NCBI GenBank assembly: GCA_004352715.1
Contig: SCFE01000033.1
Location: 2,207,088-2,271,087, forward strand
From: Hofstenia miamia
Lineage: Eukaryota; Xenacoelomorpha; Acoela
Length of the DNA stretch: 64,000 nt
Reading direction: 5' to 3'
Below the pieces are notes generated by a model that saw nothing but the letters and a program-made list of their open reading frames with translations, ran no database searches and was not told the origin of the DNA. This document shows positions 50,422-62,168 of this stretch, one piece after another. The stretch's first letter is position 1. Each line of letters begins with the position of its first letter. The position numbers and the translations under genes were made by a program.

Positions 50422-52229
50422 AAACACACCCTAGGTAGTTTATACTAGTTTCGCTTTAATCAATAATTAAAAGTACTTAGAACTATCGTTTAGTCTACGG
50501 TTGCACAGGTGCAGCATCTGTCGATATAATTTTAAATCTTGCGCAAGTGAGGTGGTAGAAACTTCAGATACAACTGTTTAATTAAATTTCTCTAAAATGC
50601 TGTAAACAGCAGAGGCATCTTTACTTTGTAGCTAGACCGAATTTTCGCATAATAATGAATTTTTTATTTTAATTTTAGATATGCATGTAGTATACCTTCG
50701 TTTTGTATTCTGTGACGATATACATGTAATGTTTAATGTAATGGACTAATTCCAATTATATATTTTGGCCTTATTGATTTTCTGAACACTATGTAAATCT
50801 GGTGAGACCATGCTGTTGTATTTTAAACAGTTTCCAATGCTGCCAATTAATATTCTACACTAACTTCTGAATTGTGATTTCAAATTAGATTTTTCTTCAG
50901 AAATTGAATTTTGATCTTATGCCCAAGCAAAGATAGAGCTAAAAACTATTTCAATACACGTAAATGCAAATGCTATGTATAAGACTAACAACTAAGTCAG
51001 AAGCTAATCATATCTACAGATTTTGTGCGAATGTCATTCAAAAGTTTTGAAAATGTTAACAGTAAAATTCCGCTACATTGCTAATTTCAATGTAAATTCA
51101 TTAATGCAGTGGGATTGTATCAAATTTGAAACATTTCTTATGCATTTGAGCATACTCTTAGAAAATATTTAATTTTTAATATGCTAAACTTTCACGCTGA
51201 ATTTGATGTTTTTGGTATATTCTACAGGGTGTCCACAAAGTCTGGACGCAATAAAATTTTATAATTTCGCCACTATCTAAATAAGTGAAGTTCTTTCCGG
51301 ATAAAGTACATTAAATTTTTAAATTAAGCCTCTATAGCCACTGAGAACTATACGTTTAAATCTTTATTGAAGCATGGATGCAAAAAATATGAATAATTTT
51401 GAAGCCTACATTGAAAAATAGTTAATTTTCCTGTGTCTTGACTTTACGAGACCCAGTAGATACCTTACATAGTTATGGAGATTTTTTGTGAAGTTCATTT
51501 ATAGAAGAATTAATGTTCAAATTTGCATATTAAGAAGAAATTTCAATGCGAAAATTAGCCCGGCTTCTAAAATCTATGTAATTGTTAATCATTGCAAGAA
51601 TAATTAATAACGCCTAGTGTCCGAACATTTATGGAAGGGTAGGAACTATATGGTATCTTTTTTGTATACAAATCAAATTTTAACAAATCTTTTCGTACTA
51701 AGAAATTTGAAAGTCTTTGCAGAGAATCAAAATATTTCTACGAAATAATCTACTTTGCAATTCTACTTTTTTAGGAAGTTCATTTTTGATTAAAAGATGG
51801 ACAGAAGTTCTGAACATGAGGTGTAGAATTTATCCAAATTCGTAAGAAATCCTTGTTTTCAAGTACAATTATTGCAATACAGACATTTTGATTTACTAGA
51901 AGTTAAAAATCCCATATTATGACTTGCATATTGCGCACTTATTAGGCCCACTTCCAAGAAAACAGCCGGTTATATATATTAGATAAATTGAAATATTTTT
52001 TTAATTAGATTTTGTAAAAATTTAAGAAAATCAAAATTTTTCAGCGAGTGATATCATCAAATGAGTTAGTTAAATATACAATATCAAATATAAAATTTGT
52101 TTTATTTTAAATCATTTCAAAATTCAAGATTCGAATTTTAAAATAACCATAAATTTTATAATTAAGTTTATAATATTGATTCAATATATAAATAATAAAG
52201 ATATAAAATAATGATAATAATTTGACTCG
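50422..52229. other. AT-rich DNA with a possible Tc/mariner-like end
   Basis: At 51226-51255 the sequence TACAGGGTGTCCACAAAGTC resembles the terminal repeat of Tc1/mariner-type MITEs, including the leading TA. No matching inverted end was seen to the right. The rest is AT-rich and featureless. Confidence 0.4.
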
Positions 52230-52910
52230 TGAGAAAGCTTAGAGCGTTATTGAAATGAAAGCCCAATGATTGAGAATGAGCTATAGTGAAGTAGAAAGGC
52301 AAATGAAAAGCCTACATCAGCAAAATCGAAAGAGGTTCTAACTAAAACGGGCAATTGGAAAACAACGGACAGAGAAAAGGTTAAGGGGTATTGATTCAAG
52401 ACGGTCAGAAGTTTCATAGGAATAGAGGAGATTGTAGGTGTTCAGAGTTAATCTTAATAGGAAGGAGATCCCGAAGCAGAATTGACCTAAGAAGGGAAGT
52501 GAGGCAAGCAAGCTCATGCCAGCAGCCTATCAGACAAATATTTGGAAACTTGTAATTTCAGTGATTTCATGTTGATTTTGTTTTAAAAGAACACTTCCAG
52601 AGGAGCAGAAGAGATGTAGGACTAAGAGTTGTGTACGTAAAAATCAGTTACTCAAAGATCAAGCAATGATGGAGAAATATACGAGAAAAAATATAAATTT
52701 AGCAATGGCGTGGATAGACTACAGGAAAGTATTTGATAGCATATTACACTTGAGAATGAGATGAAAATGGGTACAAAGGGAAGTACAATTTACAAAAACA
52801 GAACTAAGCAGAAAAATAAATAGCAGCTTAAGGAATATAGAACAAGTAACTTTATAAATGCAATATATAATTGGGCTATTCCAAGGCCAATAATAGTTTA
52901 GAAAGAACTC
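52230..52910 (+). pseudogene. R2/R4-like LINE RT fragment, second copy
   Basis: A purine-rich block in broken plus-strand frames. Around 52530-52570 it resembles the LPTTYKLLTSIIS region. At 52590-52740 it reads LPEEQKRCRTKS, NQLLKDQAMMEKYTRKNIN and LAMAWIDYRKVFDS, the RT A motif with the first catalytic Asp of this LINE clade. It then decays (VQREVQFTKTELSRKINS). This copy retains part of the RT core that is deleted from the copy at 8822-11090, so the two are independent insertions of related elements. Confidence 0.8.
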
Positions 52911-53267
52911 TTATCTGAATAAAAATAATTTCCAACCCAGAAATCTGATCTTTTGAGTTGGCATGTCATATTTGAAATAGCCTCAAATTTGAACATTTCA
53001 ACTATGATTTAAATGTAATTTCTATAAGTTTGCGCAAAGTAATTACCCATACCCCGAACATGGTTTTTGGTCACTCTTAGCTCGTATTTGCGCAAAATAG
53101 AACAAAAAATACATTGTTGACGGATATTTTGAGATCGTCAAAATTTTAATATTAAAACTAAAATCTAAATTACAATGTATGTGAATAATAGCTCCCTTGC
53201 TCCAGATATATGGTCTTTCAAACAATATTGATCATTAGAAAAAAAATTTAAGAATCCTATAGTACAG

Positions 53268-53470
53268 GGGTCATCATATTCTTCTAAACTGTACTTTTGT
53301 TTTGCTCTTGATACGATGTCTTTGGACGAATGCACAGAGTTTATATCTGACTACGGATTAAATGTTTTGACCTACAGGTTGTTTTCACCGCAAGATCTTT
53401 GTGCAGAAGTACTTGACTATTGGAAATTAGAAGCATTCGACAATGACGATGCAACAATAGACTTGTCAAG
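53268..53470 (+). CDS. Gene B, first visible exon
   Basis: Acceptor cctatagtacag| and donor TCAAG|GTAACC, 203 bases, phase 0 in and phase 2 out. It begins GSSYSSKLYFCFALDTMSLD, continues ECTEFISDYGLNVLTYRLFS and ends with an acidic run (EAFDNDDATIDLS). Hydrophobic and acidic residues alternate with two cysteines. An internal ATG (53316) could in principle be a start, but the good acceptor argues for an internal exon. The product is not recognised. If it follows gene A exon f directly, the phases agree. Confidence 0.65.
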
Positions 53471-53570
53471 GTAACCGACATAGACCTTTGTATTCCATTA
53501 AATAATACAATCTACGAAAGGAAATTAAATGGTAGATGTAAGCAAGTTAAGATAGCCTCTAGTTTTAAGC

Positions 53571-53589
53571 AGAAGAAGAAGAAGAAGAA
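53571..53589. repeat. GAA microsatellite
   Basis: Six AGA/GAA units, in the intron after the first visible exon of gene B. Confidence 0.85.
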
Positions 53590-54603
53590 TAATCTATATT
53601 CAGAAAATATGTACTAAAATGAAGAATGGCTTTGAAACACATATCCAAATTAATAACAGCCTTTATATTGAACATCTTTGGATAAAATTGACGTTGATTA
53701 AAATAATGTTCATGTGAAGTATACAGGAATTTTCAATGCCGCAAATATTTAATTTTGAACAATTGTAATCTAGTGGTTATTTCTAAATTTACCAACTTAC
53801 AACGATGGGTTAAGGTCGATTTAATGGCAATTTGTAATTAGTCTTATATATGTAACATGACCTTATTGACCGCAAATATACTAAAATTAAGCTTCCAACA
53901 CGAGAAGGTGCTATCTGCTGAAGCAACGACCAAAGGCACTTTCAAAAATGAAGAGCGAAATAAAACTCTTTGGACATGCATCTGTATCCGAATGAATCTA
54001 ACATTCTACAACAAATCTTTTGCTTGGTTTTGAGGAATTTACTTGTGAAAGTGATAGCACATAAATCTTCGCCCTCAGTGTCGTATTTTTATTATGCATT
54101 TTCTAATATCAACATTTTGCCATGGAAGCCAGGGATGAAAAAATATTTTTAGAAACTGTAAAAAATCATTTACTGATTAATTTATGCTATCAATCATCGA
54201 AACAAAAACTGTTTTGAAATCTTTGAGGGCACCAATATGTAATTATCACCCTTAAAATCAAATTCTCTGATTCTTGCGGTATATTTTGTTAAAATGAATA
54301 TTTTCTAATAGCTTTTCGGAAATGCCCCCATAAAGCTGATATTTACATGAGAAACAGAGAATACTATGCGTAAGCTACTCTCATTATGAAAGTTTCTTTG
54401 TAGTTACACTTAAACATGTTTTTTGATTGAGCTCTTTAGAATAATTTTAATAAATTGATTCAATAAATGCTGGTTGTGGAAAAAAAGAGATGGGAATGGC
54501 TTTGAAACTTGATTGAAAATTTTTTTGCTGTTCTATATAATTTAGTGTTGACATATTTTAGTTGATTATATACTTAAACATTAAAGTGCCATTTTTAGAC
54601 TAG

Positions 54604-54826
54604 TTTATCTCTCATTGACAAAAGTGGATTTCTAAACATGAGCGGATCCAACGTTTCCAAGTTCCAGGTAGAAGTGCAGTGGAAGGATGGCTATGTCAAC
54701 CATGTCAGTAGTATTATCACAGCTACTCCTTGGAGCGCAGTCAGTGTCGTGTGTACAATGCTTCTAATGCTGGAAAAATCCTATGGGTTCGGTGGAAGGA
54801 TTTATTCGTCGTTGCGATCTAAGAAG
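54604..54826 (+). CDS. Gene B, second exon: sequons, hydrophobic segment and basic tail
   Basis: With the acceptor at tttttagactag| the first base completes a Ser codon with the previous exon, so the joint is in frame. It reads LSLIDKSGFLNMSGSNVSKF, then QVEVQWKDGYVNHVSSIITA and TPWSAVSVVCTMLLMLEKSY, and ends GRIYSSLRSKK. Two sequons (NMS, NVS) precede a moderately hydrophobic stretch of about 20 residues, which is followed by a basic run. That order suits a C-terminal membrane anchor with the N-terminal side outside, although the hydrophobic stretch is weak for a membrane span. The donor (AAG|GTTTAA) is poor; read through, a TAA follows one codon later. Confidence 0.6.
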
Positions 54827-54832
54827 GTTTAA

Positions 54833-56911
54833 CACACATTTCATAACTGTTGATTTCAGATATGCTAGCAAATCCTTTGATATAGAAACAAAACATTAAA
54901 TTTTATAAAACTGGACAAATTAGATGAGAAATTGATGCCGATCGGCAAAGTAACAATTACAATTACTACATTATCATTGCATTAGCGAATTAACAGGTTT
55001 ACGGAACGATGCCAAATAATTATTGTTTCATTTCAAAATATTGTATCTCTTTTTCTATATACAATGCATATGAGACCCTATATAAGTGTCTAGATTTTGA
55101 TATATATATATATATATATATATATAGGTTGTCCCAACTATGCTACATACACTTAGAATAGCTATAATCCGTCCAATTTTTTATTGTTCTTATAAATAAT
55201 ATTAATAAAAAAATAATTCCGACAGCTATTAAAATTTAAGGTGTGTACATATAAACTAAATGTATACGTACAAGGAAGTATAATATATATATAAAAATAA
55301 ATGAATTCAGAATTGATATTTTTTAACAAAAGTTTTAAGAAAAGTAATAAAATTTGCTGATCCACGTATCGTAGCCTCGCAAAGCCTGCGAACAAATAGC
55401 ATCAGGCTCTTGAAGCATATTCTGTTACTGAAAAAGTACTTTTAAATATTTTTACGTTGGACCTGTATTGGGTTTGAACTGAAAATTTCTTCCGATTTCC
55501 AATTCTGATTAAAACAGTGAGGTTTTGGTGTCATTAATCAACACATTGCTAAATTTAGGGCATTGTTTAGATAAATTAACACTGATTGTTAAATTTTTAA
55601 TGTAAATACTGCCCCTACTTGAAAGTAAAAATGCTTAGAATAGAAAAAATCATCATTTTAACGTGACTTTTAGCAAACTTTGGCAATTTTACAGTATTCA
55701 AGATAGCATTTATAAACGCAATTCTAAGAAATGCATGCAACAGCATTCTTTATTTATCTTAAATGGGTGTCGAAATTTGGTTGTCTATTATTTTAAATTT
55801 AGACCAAGCTTCGTTTTTAATAAATTATTCCAATTCTGCCAGATGGTAAAAGTTTATATTTAAGATTCATTATTTCTAAATAATTCAACTTTACAGAATG
55901 ACAGCAAGAATTTTTTATTATTTTCTTAACGTCAGGGCATTTTCTGAAAATTTCCTATCATTTTATTAATTGTGAAAACAAGATTGACTAAAATATAGCG
56001 TCTTTATTTTAGATAATAAAATTCTCCCGCGTTTTTGAAATCAGTCAATTCAAGTTGAAATTGCTTGTACATTGTTTTAAGAATTAATTTCCTTACACTG
56101 ATTCAGTTTTAAGCTGAAAAACCTAGTTGCTATTAACTAAAAGATGCAATAGATATTACCCTAACCCTATTTTATTGGGATGGGTGCAAAATTGAACTAA
56201 CAAACACATATATCTTAAAAAAATCAAAATTGAGATTAGCTGAAGGTTCACAGACAATTTTCAGCGCATGGAATTTGTTTTTTCCATTTCCTGAGAAAAA
56301 TGCCTAAAATATTTTATAGACATTTTGTCAGAGGATAATGGTAACATATTTTTATACTGAAAATTTTTAGCTTCATATTCAGCTCATGTTATTTTCCCCA
56401 TGATGCATTTTTTATGTAATCATTTAGGTATTACGAGTTGAATAAAGGTATCGTGCCGCACAATTTGTATTGGACAGTGAAATTAAAGGGGATAATTCTA
56501 ATTTTTTAAAATTGTTAAAATTTTGCTAAATCGATGAAAGTTCAAGAATTAGAAAGCCTTTTCTATGACATCGAAAAAATGCTTGTAAGTTATTCATTAA
56601 TACCGACAAAATCCAAATCAAAGCAGAGAGTGCAAAGTTATATTTTTGGATGTCCTGTTTGTACAAAAATAACAGAAATATAGCAAATTCGAAAACTAAA
56701 GCTATTGCCTTAGAAAAGGACTTTTAATAATATTTTACCACATTTTGCCACAATTATTGATGAAGAGTTTTTGTTTAATGTGAGAAAACTCCAATATTAA
56801 TTTGAAGACTAGCTTAAATTTATTGAAACGCCACAATATTTTAATATACGTATTACAACAGTTGCGAAGTTATTTAAAAACATTGAAATAGTGTTGAACT
56901 GATTGATTGTT
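54833..56911. other. Intron of gene B, left part
   Basis: TA microsatellite at 55101-55126, directly followed by ggttgtcccaactatgc, which looks like a single Tc1/mariner-like end. Otherwise AT-rich. Confidence 0.5.
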
Positions 56912-56919
56912 ACACTCAC

Positions 56920-57235
56920 CAGACTTGTCAACGAGCCGTAATNCTCGTTTAAATTTTGAGTAAGTTTGGCTCGGATCGGCTAGCCACATAAAATCTTTCA
57001 ATGAGTCTCATTTTAGCTCGATATTTTTTTAAATATATTGGGCTCTCAAAATATTTCCCATTGCTCTTCCTATTATCCAAGAAACATTTCTAAAATAAGA
57101 TTATGAGGAATATTGAATGAAAAAATAAGAAAAATCTGGATAATCAAATTAACAAGCACTATACATTTGGTTTGCTTAAAAACGGCTCGTTTTGGACTCG
57201 TTGTACATCAAATACTGTGCTCGTTGACAAATCTG
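56920..57235. mobile_element. hAT-type miniature element with GCTCG words (316 bp)
   Basis: Left end CAGACTTGTCAACGAGCC, right end reverse complemented CAGATTTGTCAACGAGCA: 16 of 18 identical. Flanks acactcac (56912-56919) and acagtcac (57236-57243) match at 7 of 8. The word GCTCG/CGAGC recurs (GAGCCG, GGCTCGGATCGGCTAG, AGCTCG at the left; GGCTCG, GACTCG, GCTCG at the right). There is one N at 56943. It lies in the intron before the terminal exon of gene B; no transposase. Confidence 0.9.
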
Positions 57236-57243
57236 ACAGTCAC

Positions 57244-59542
57244 TAATAGTTAATCATTAAGTTTTTGCTGATCAAAATTCATTAGCTTCAAATGACAGTT
57301 AGAAAGTCGAGCTCGTATGAACACTGTGCTGCTTTGAGAAACATTGTCCTCTTCATGATTTTATTAAAGTTGATGAAACGAAATTTGACAAAATTTGACA
57401 AACTACATTGTTTGCAGAAATATAATCACTATCCTACTACAGTACATCATGCCTAAATAAAGGAAGATGTTAAACTCTTTACTGATTGGCATAATGGCAT
57501 GATTTAATAAAAGTAGCGCTCGGCGGGATAGCGAAGAAAAAGTAAAACTCAAACCGAATTGAGAAAAAAATGAAATATAGTTTTTGCTTTTGAGCAGAAC
57601 ACTCACCTATAATGTTATTTCCAATAAATAATGCAGTATTCTATGAATAAGCGCCAAAATGTTTCTTAAGTTGAAGCGAAATTTTTGTTTCTTGATTAAC
57701 AAATGAATTTTGGGTCATGAAAATATACCTTAAAACCAATTTTCTATTGAATAACTTTTACTAATACCCAGGGCAGAAGCGTACGCGAGATTTTCTGACG
57801 AGGGGGACATCTCAGTCATGAACAACAATTTTGAAAAATATTGAAAAAATAAACCCTAAAATGCATTTTAGCACCTTAGTATTTAAAATATTTTAAAACA
57901 TTTTAAGGAAAATTTCTTGATTTGGCCAATCAACATACATTTTAAAATAAGCTCTATTTTGTGCATGCTTTTCATACTGGTTGGACAGAATACTTATTAT
58001 GCTTACATATATTTTGGGTTTTTTAGCTTCTTTGAAAATTTCATAAAACATTTTAATTTATGTGTTTTCAACTTTAAAATACATTATAATAATTTAAATT
58101 CGATATCAACAAATTGTCTGTAGTAAAGTTGTTTTCTGCAAAAGTGAAATTTATCAGAAGAAAATAAAAATTTTGAACATCAAGATATGCTATTGTTGCA
58201 TCTACAGTTATTTTTGGAGTTGAGTAATTGTCAGAAAGCCTAAATTGTAGATTCAAAAAATTATAATGGCAAATTGTAAGAATAAATGCTTACTTTGGAT
58301 GTATAAATATTGACGGTGGTGATGAATTTGCAGATTTCATGTAGAAATGTACGTTCCATGAGAAAGAAATTAAGAATATGTTGGATTTTAGATGAAAATG
58401 GAAACTAGTAGTAATTTGAATAAACCTACTAGTGTTACCTACATATAATGTTAAGATTCTAAAGCAAATGCAATGAGATTTTGTCTTCTTCATCATATAC
58501 AATTCACTTCATAACTTTCAGACGTTGAAAATCTTTGACTTTTCAAAAAAGCATTGCGGAAACATTTAACTACTGGTTATTATCATAGATCATGGAAATT
58601 CAAATTATTTTAGAGGATAGTATAATCTATGTAGAATATTCTCAGCATTTTCAATGAATTATATTCCGAAGGGTAGTAAGCTAGATGATCCACGTGATGT
58701 GCCTAAAAGTTTTATTTTCAATATTCTACTGTTCCAATATTTTTCCTTTGACAGGTATTGAGAGAGCCTGAGTTTCTTATTAGAGCTTAAACAAAACGTA
58801 ATCATTTAAATAGTTTTTGATATTGTTGAACTGTAGCAAACCAATTGTTAGGATATATCAAATTTGAAATAACTTCCAGAAGTTAATTTTAATGATAAAA
58901 CTGAGGTTTATATTTAGATGGGGATACTATGGAAATGGTGTTGCTATCTTAGACATATATCCACGAATTTTAATAATTTTGAAAACGAATCAGTAAGTTA
59001 AAAAGTGCTGTGCATGATACCAATGAATTTTCGTGGAAATGTTTATTCTTAAGCATCTTTCAATGTTTCCCTAGTACTCTAATATACTGGAAATGTCTGC
59101 AGTGCTTGTTTTCTTATAGGTTTTGGACACTGATTAAGTCAAACAAACATCCAAATTCTGTGAAACGCATTTTTGCCTAAAATAACATTAAGACATTTGA
59201 AAATAGAGTTTAACGATAGATTCTTAATAATATAAGGAATATAACTTTGTTTGATACTAAGATTATAGTTCTATGTATGGATATAAATAATATCGAACTT
59301 TATATATAATATATTATAAATAATATTAAATTATAGAGATTCACATACATATAGCTTCTGCATATACTGTATATCTGTATTAAGCAAAGACCACCAACAT
59401 ATCGAATATCTTTTAGTGTATGCATATTTAACAAAATTAAGTGTAGTGAATTGTAAATTATATTACCACAAAATTTGTATTGACGATGATTTTAAATCGA
59501 AACCGGTCGCATAGCATTAATCTGAGTACAATAGTATCAATA

Positions 59543-59578
<36 letters not shown>

Positions 59579-60435
59579 TAATTAAAACATAACATTCTAC
59601 CGCTGTCAAAGCATCGAAAATTGCAAAAAAGCACAACTGTATTGTAAATTTAACTTTTAACTCTTTTAAATTATAGTGATACTTTAGGTAACACAACTTT
59701 GCATGCAGAAAGTTTTATGCTTTTTACCTTGAAATATAAGAGTAGCCATTAAATGCTCAATGCAATAAAAAACTAAACTCCAGAAAATCTAGCTGCCTAA
59801 AAAAAATATTCCCAATTGAATACTTAGGAAAACCCACTTAAGTAATTTTTTCACAGCTTATAATAGTATCAGAAAAGCAAAAATTACGGTATACTAATTA
59901 CAAATATTTGAAAAAAAATATCGGTACAATGACATGCAACGTACAATTAAAATTATAACACGAATAGTAATTTGTATAAAAAGTGACTTAAGTTTTGGAA
60001 AATATTGGTCTCTTTAAATGTCTTCGTTCAACTTTCATATACAAAGCACATTATATCTATTCCTAAAGAAAAATCACTTCTTGCATAAACATGTAAAATA
60101 TTGATATTTCCAAAACAAATTCCCTCATACTATAAAACGTATATGTGGCAAATTTGATTTTCTTCTCAATAAGAAGTTTGTGCCTTGATTTGTTAAAGCA
60201 TGCAAATACAGAATATTAAAAATGATTTAAGAAAACGCCATTGCATTACACATCTTGTTAATTAATTTAAGATGACTGCACCATGCTTTAGTAGGCTGCA
60301 TTATTCTGTTAAAATATATGAAATTCAGTTAATAGTGAAACATAATTATTTCATGCCTAAGCAATATAAAAAATGAATCTATCATGTACGTTGAGCTAAG
60401 CGTAAATTACATTGAGTAACTATAGTTCTGTTTAG
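57244..60435. other. Intron of gene B, right part
   Basis: AT-rich. It holds one copy of the gcgtacgcgagattttctga module (57779-57811, see 26728-26760), preceded by CAGGGCAGAA at 57770, possibly one end of a degraded hAT-like element. A TA tract lies at 59547-59575. The frames at 57403-57606 and 57917-58502 show no motifs. Confidence 0.5.
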
Positions 60436-60627
60436 GGTTCTTCGAAAAAGTTATCAGAGCCACTTGAAATCACTGATGAGCTTTTATTGAACCAGTTCAA
60501 AAATGACTCTAACTTTATAGTTATTAGTAAACAACACTGGCAAACAGTGCAAGACAACTTACAAGAAGTGAAAGAGGTTTTTCAGAACTATGGGGTAGTT
60601 CTTAACAAAAGTAGCAGCCATTTTTGA
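60436..60627 (+). CDS. Gene B, terminal exon
   Basis: Acceptor ttctgtttag| followed in phase 0 by GSSKKLSEPLEITDELLLNQ and FKNDSNFIVISKQHWQTVQD, ending YGVVLNKSSSHF and TGA. It joins the previous exon in frame, extending the basic run (SKK|GSSKK). The reading is hydrophilic and probably helical (DNLQEVKEVFQN). The other two frames stop early. No family recognised. Confidence 0.55.
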   Translation, partial: GSSKKLSEPLEITDELLLNQFKNDSNFIVISKQHWQTVQDNLQEVKEVFQNYGVVLNKSSSHF

Positions 60628-60904
60628 ACTCTTTTGTTTAATTTCGTTGTTTTTGTAAATATTCATTAATGTTGGATTTTCATTTGTGTAAAATTGTCAA
60701 ATTAAATATTTATTTGTTATAATACAAAAACGACGTGTAAGGAAGTAGCTAGTTAGAGTGTAACCCCTGGCTATTTGAGTGCAACAAAAATTAATGAAGC
60801 AATTAATACAGTTAAGAGCTGAGTTTTCTGCAAGATTGTGTCCTGGTATTCTATCCAAATTCTATGATAAATTTCTTGCAACGGAAGCCTTACCGCCATT
60901 GTAA

Positions 60905-60951
60905 AATAAAATAAACTTTCATTTCAATGAAAGTGTTTTACAAGTAATAAA
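60905..60951 (+). other. Polyadenylation signals after gene B
   Basis: Overlapping AATAAA hexamers at 60905-60915 and another at 60946-60951, about 280-320 bases after the stop codon. Position is reasonable for a 3' UTR end; chance occurrence is possible in this composition. Confidence 0.35.
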
Positions 60952-61160
60952 ATGAAATATGTTCTAACAACATTTTTCTGCTAGTGAATCATTGTAAGCT
61001 GTTGAGTGAATATTTATCAAAGGGTTGATTATAAAATTTAGAACATTTATTTAATATAATAAATGATCTCATTTTTAACTCAACTTTTGCACAATATCAA
61101 AATGCAAATATTGTATAATTGTAGAAACGCTTACAATGACTAATTCTTTGCATTGACTTC

Positions 61161-61640
61161 TCAAGCCAACTTCTTACGTAAACCAACTAAAATTGCTAAC
61201 ATTCTGACCCCAATTTGTTTAAGTCCTGAAATAAAAAGAAATATAGAATCCATTTTCATTAAACGTTCAAATGATAACACTGGGTAACCAAAAACAATGG
61301 AAGAATTATTCATTCTCCACGCAATTCTAGCATAAGATAGTGCAGAAGTTAATAGCAATTCTATACATATCAAGATTGTCATGAAGTTCAGTGATATTGA
61401 AATTAATGATGATAAAAGACATGTCATCATGCCGTCGAAAATCATTAAACATGAAAAGAAGACAGTATTTATTACAAGTACTGATAAAAACGATGATGTG
61501 ATACATGCTCTGAAAGAAATCGATCCCAATGCTAGGATAATTAGTAAGCTGATGCCTTGTATCTCATTTCGTGGGCTGAGTACCAAAATGTTACAAATGA
61601 CAAAAACTAAAAATTGCTTATTTTTACTCAGATTATAATG
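61161..61640. other. Overlapping open frames on both strands, unresolved
   Basis: Plus strand from 61336: DSAEVNSNSIHIKIVMKFSD, then IEINDDKRHVIMPSKIIKHE and VFITSTDKNDDVIHALKEID, open to 61638. It is hydrophilic and looks like a normal globular segment, perhaps a retrotransposon ORF1-type piece, but two in-frame stops (near 61276 and 61333) lie just upstream. Minus strand: 141 codons without a stop (61586-61161), very hydrophobic (FMTILICIELLLTSALSYAR), starting at TTG and ending GLKQIGVRMLAILVGLRKKL. A strong acceptor-like ctttttatttcag precedes that last piece on the minus strand. I cannot decide which strand, if either, is coding. Confidence 0.3.
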
Positions 61641-62168
61641 ATATTGTATAAGCTAAGATTTAAAAATGTCTTTGTAGCATTTTAGGCCACACATGGCAAA
61701 ATTTCCAATTCCATTATGTAGCCAACAAACACACTTTCAATTTCGCTGGGTGTAATAATGTTACTAGGCATCTTTGTTACATTGTTGCACCCAGTGATAA
61801 TAATAATTATTAGTTATTAACAATATCAATAAGCTAGTAGACAGACAAGTTACATCAATGGTATACTAATTATTAGTTGGTTGAGAATGGTTGTTTTCAT
61901 TTCACCAATTTGGAGGGAATTTTGAAACAAAGTAGGTATTAACGTATAACTGAAGCAAGCCAATTACAAGTTCTCAATTATCACTAACATGGATATTGAA
62001 AAGTTTTTTCTCTGCGACTCTCAAAGTGTAATGGCTGCTGTTGACAAAATTTAAACTGCGGTAAGTACCACATTAGTATTAAAAATATATTTTGATTAAT
62101 GCAGCTAAATTTAACTAATGGTTATACTGTACATTTCAATTACTTTTTAACATTCTGTGCTTAATAAA
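61641..62168. other. AT-rich DNA with a short ORF ending near a consensus donor
   Basis: At 61990 an ATG opens MDIEKFFLCDSQSVMAAVDK, stopping after 21 codons. Eight bases later is a perfect GTAAGT. It could be a 5' exon with an upstream ORF or a decayed first exon. Confidence 0.25.
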
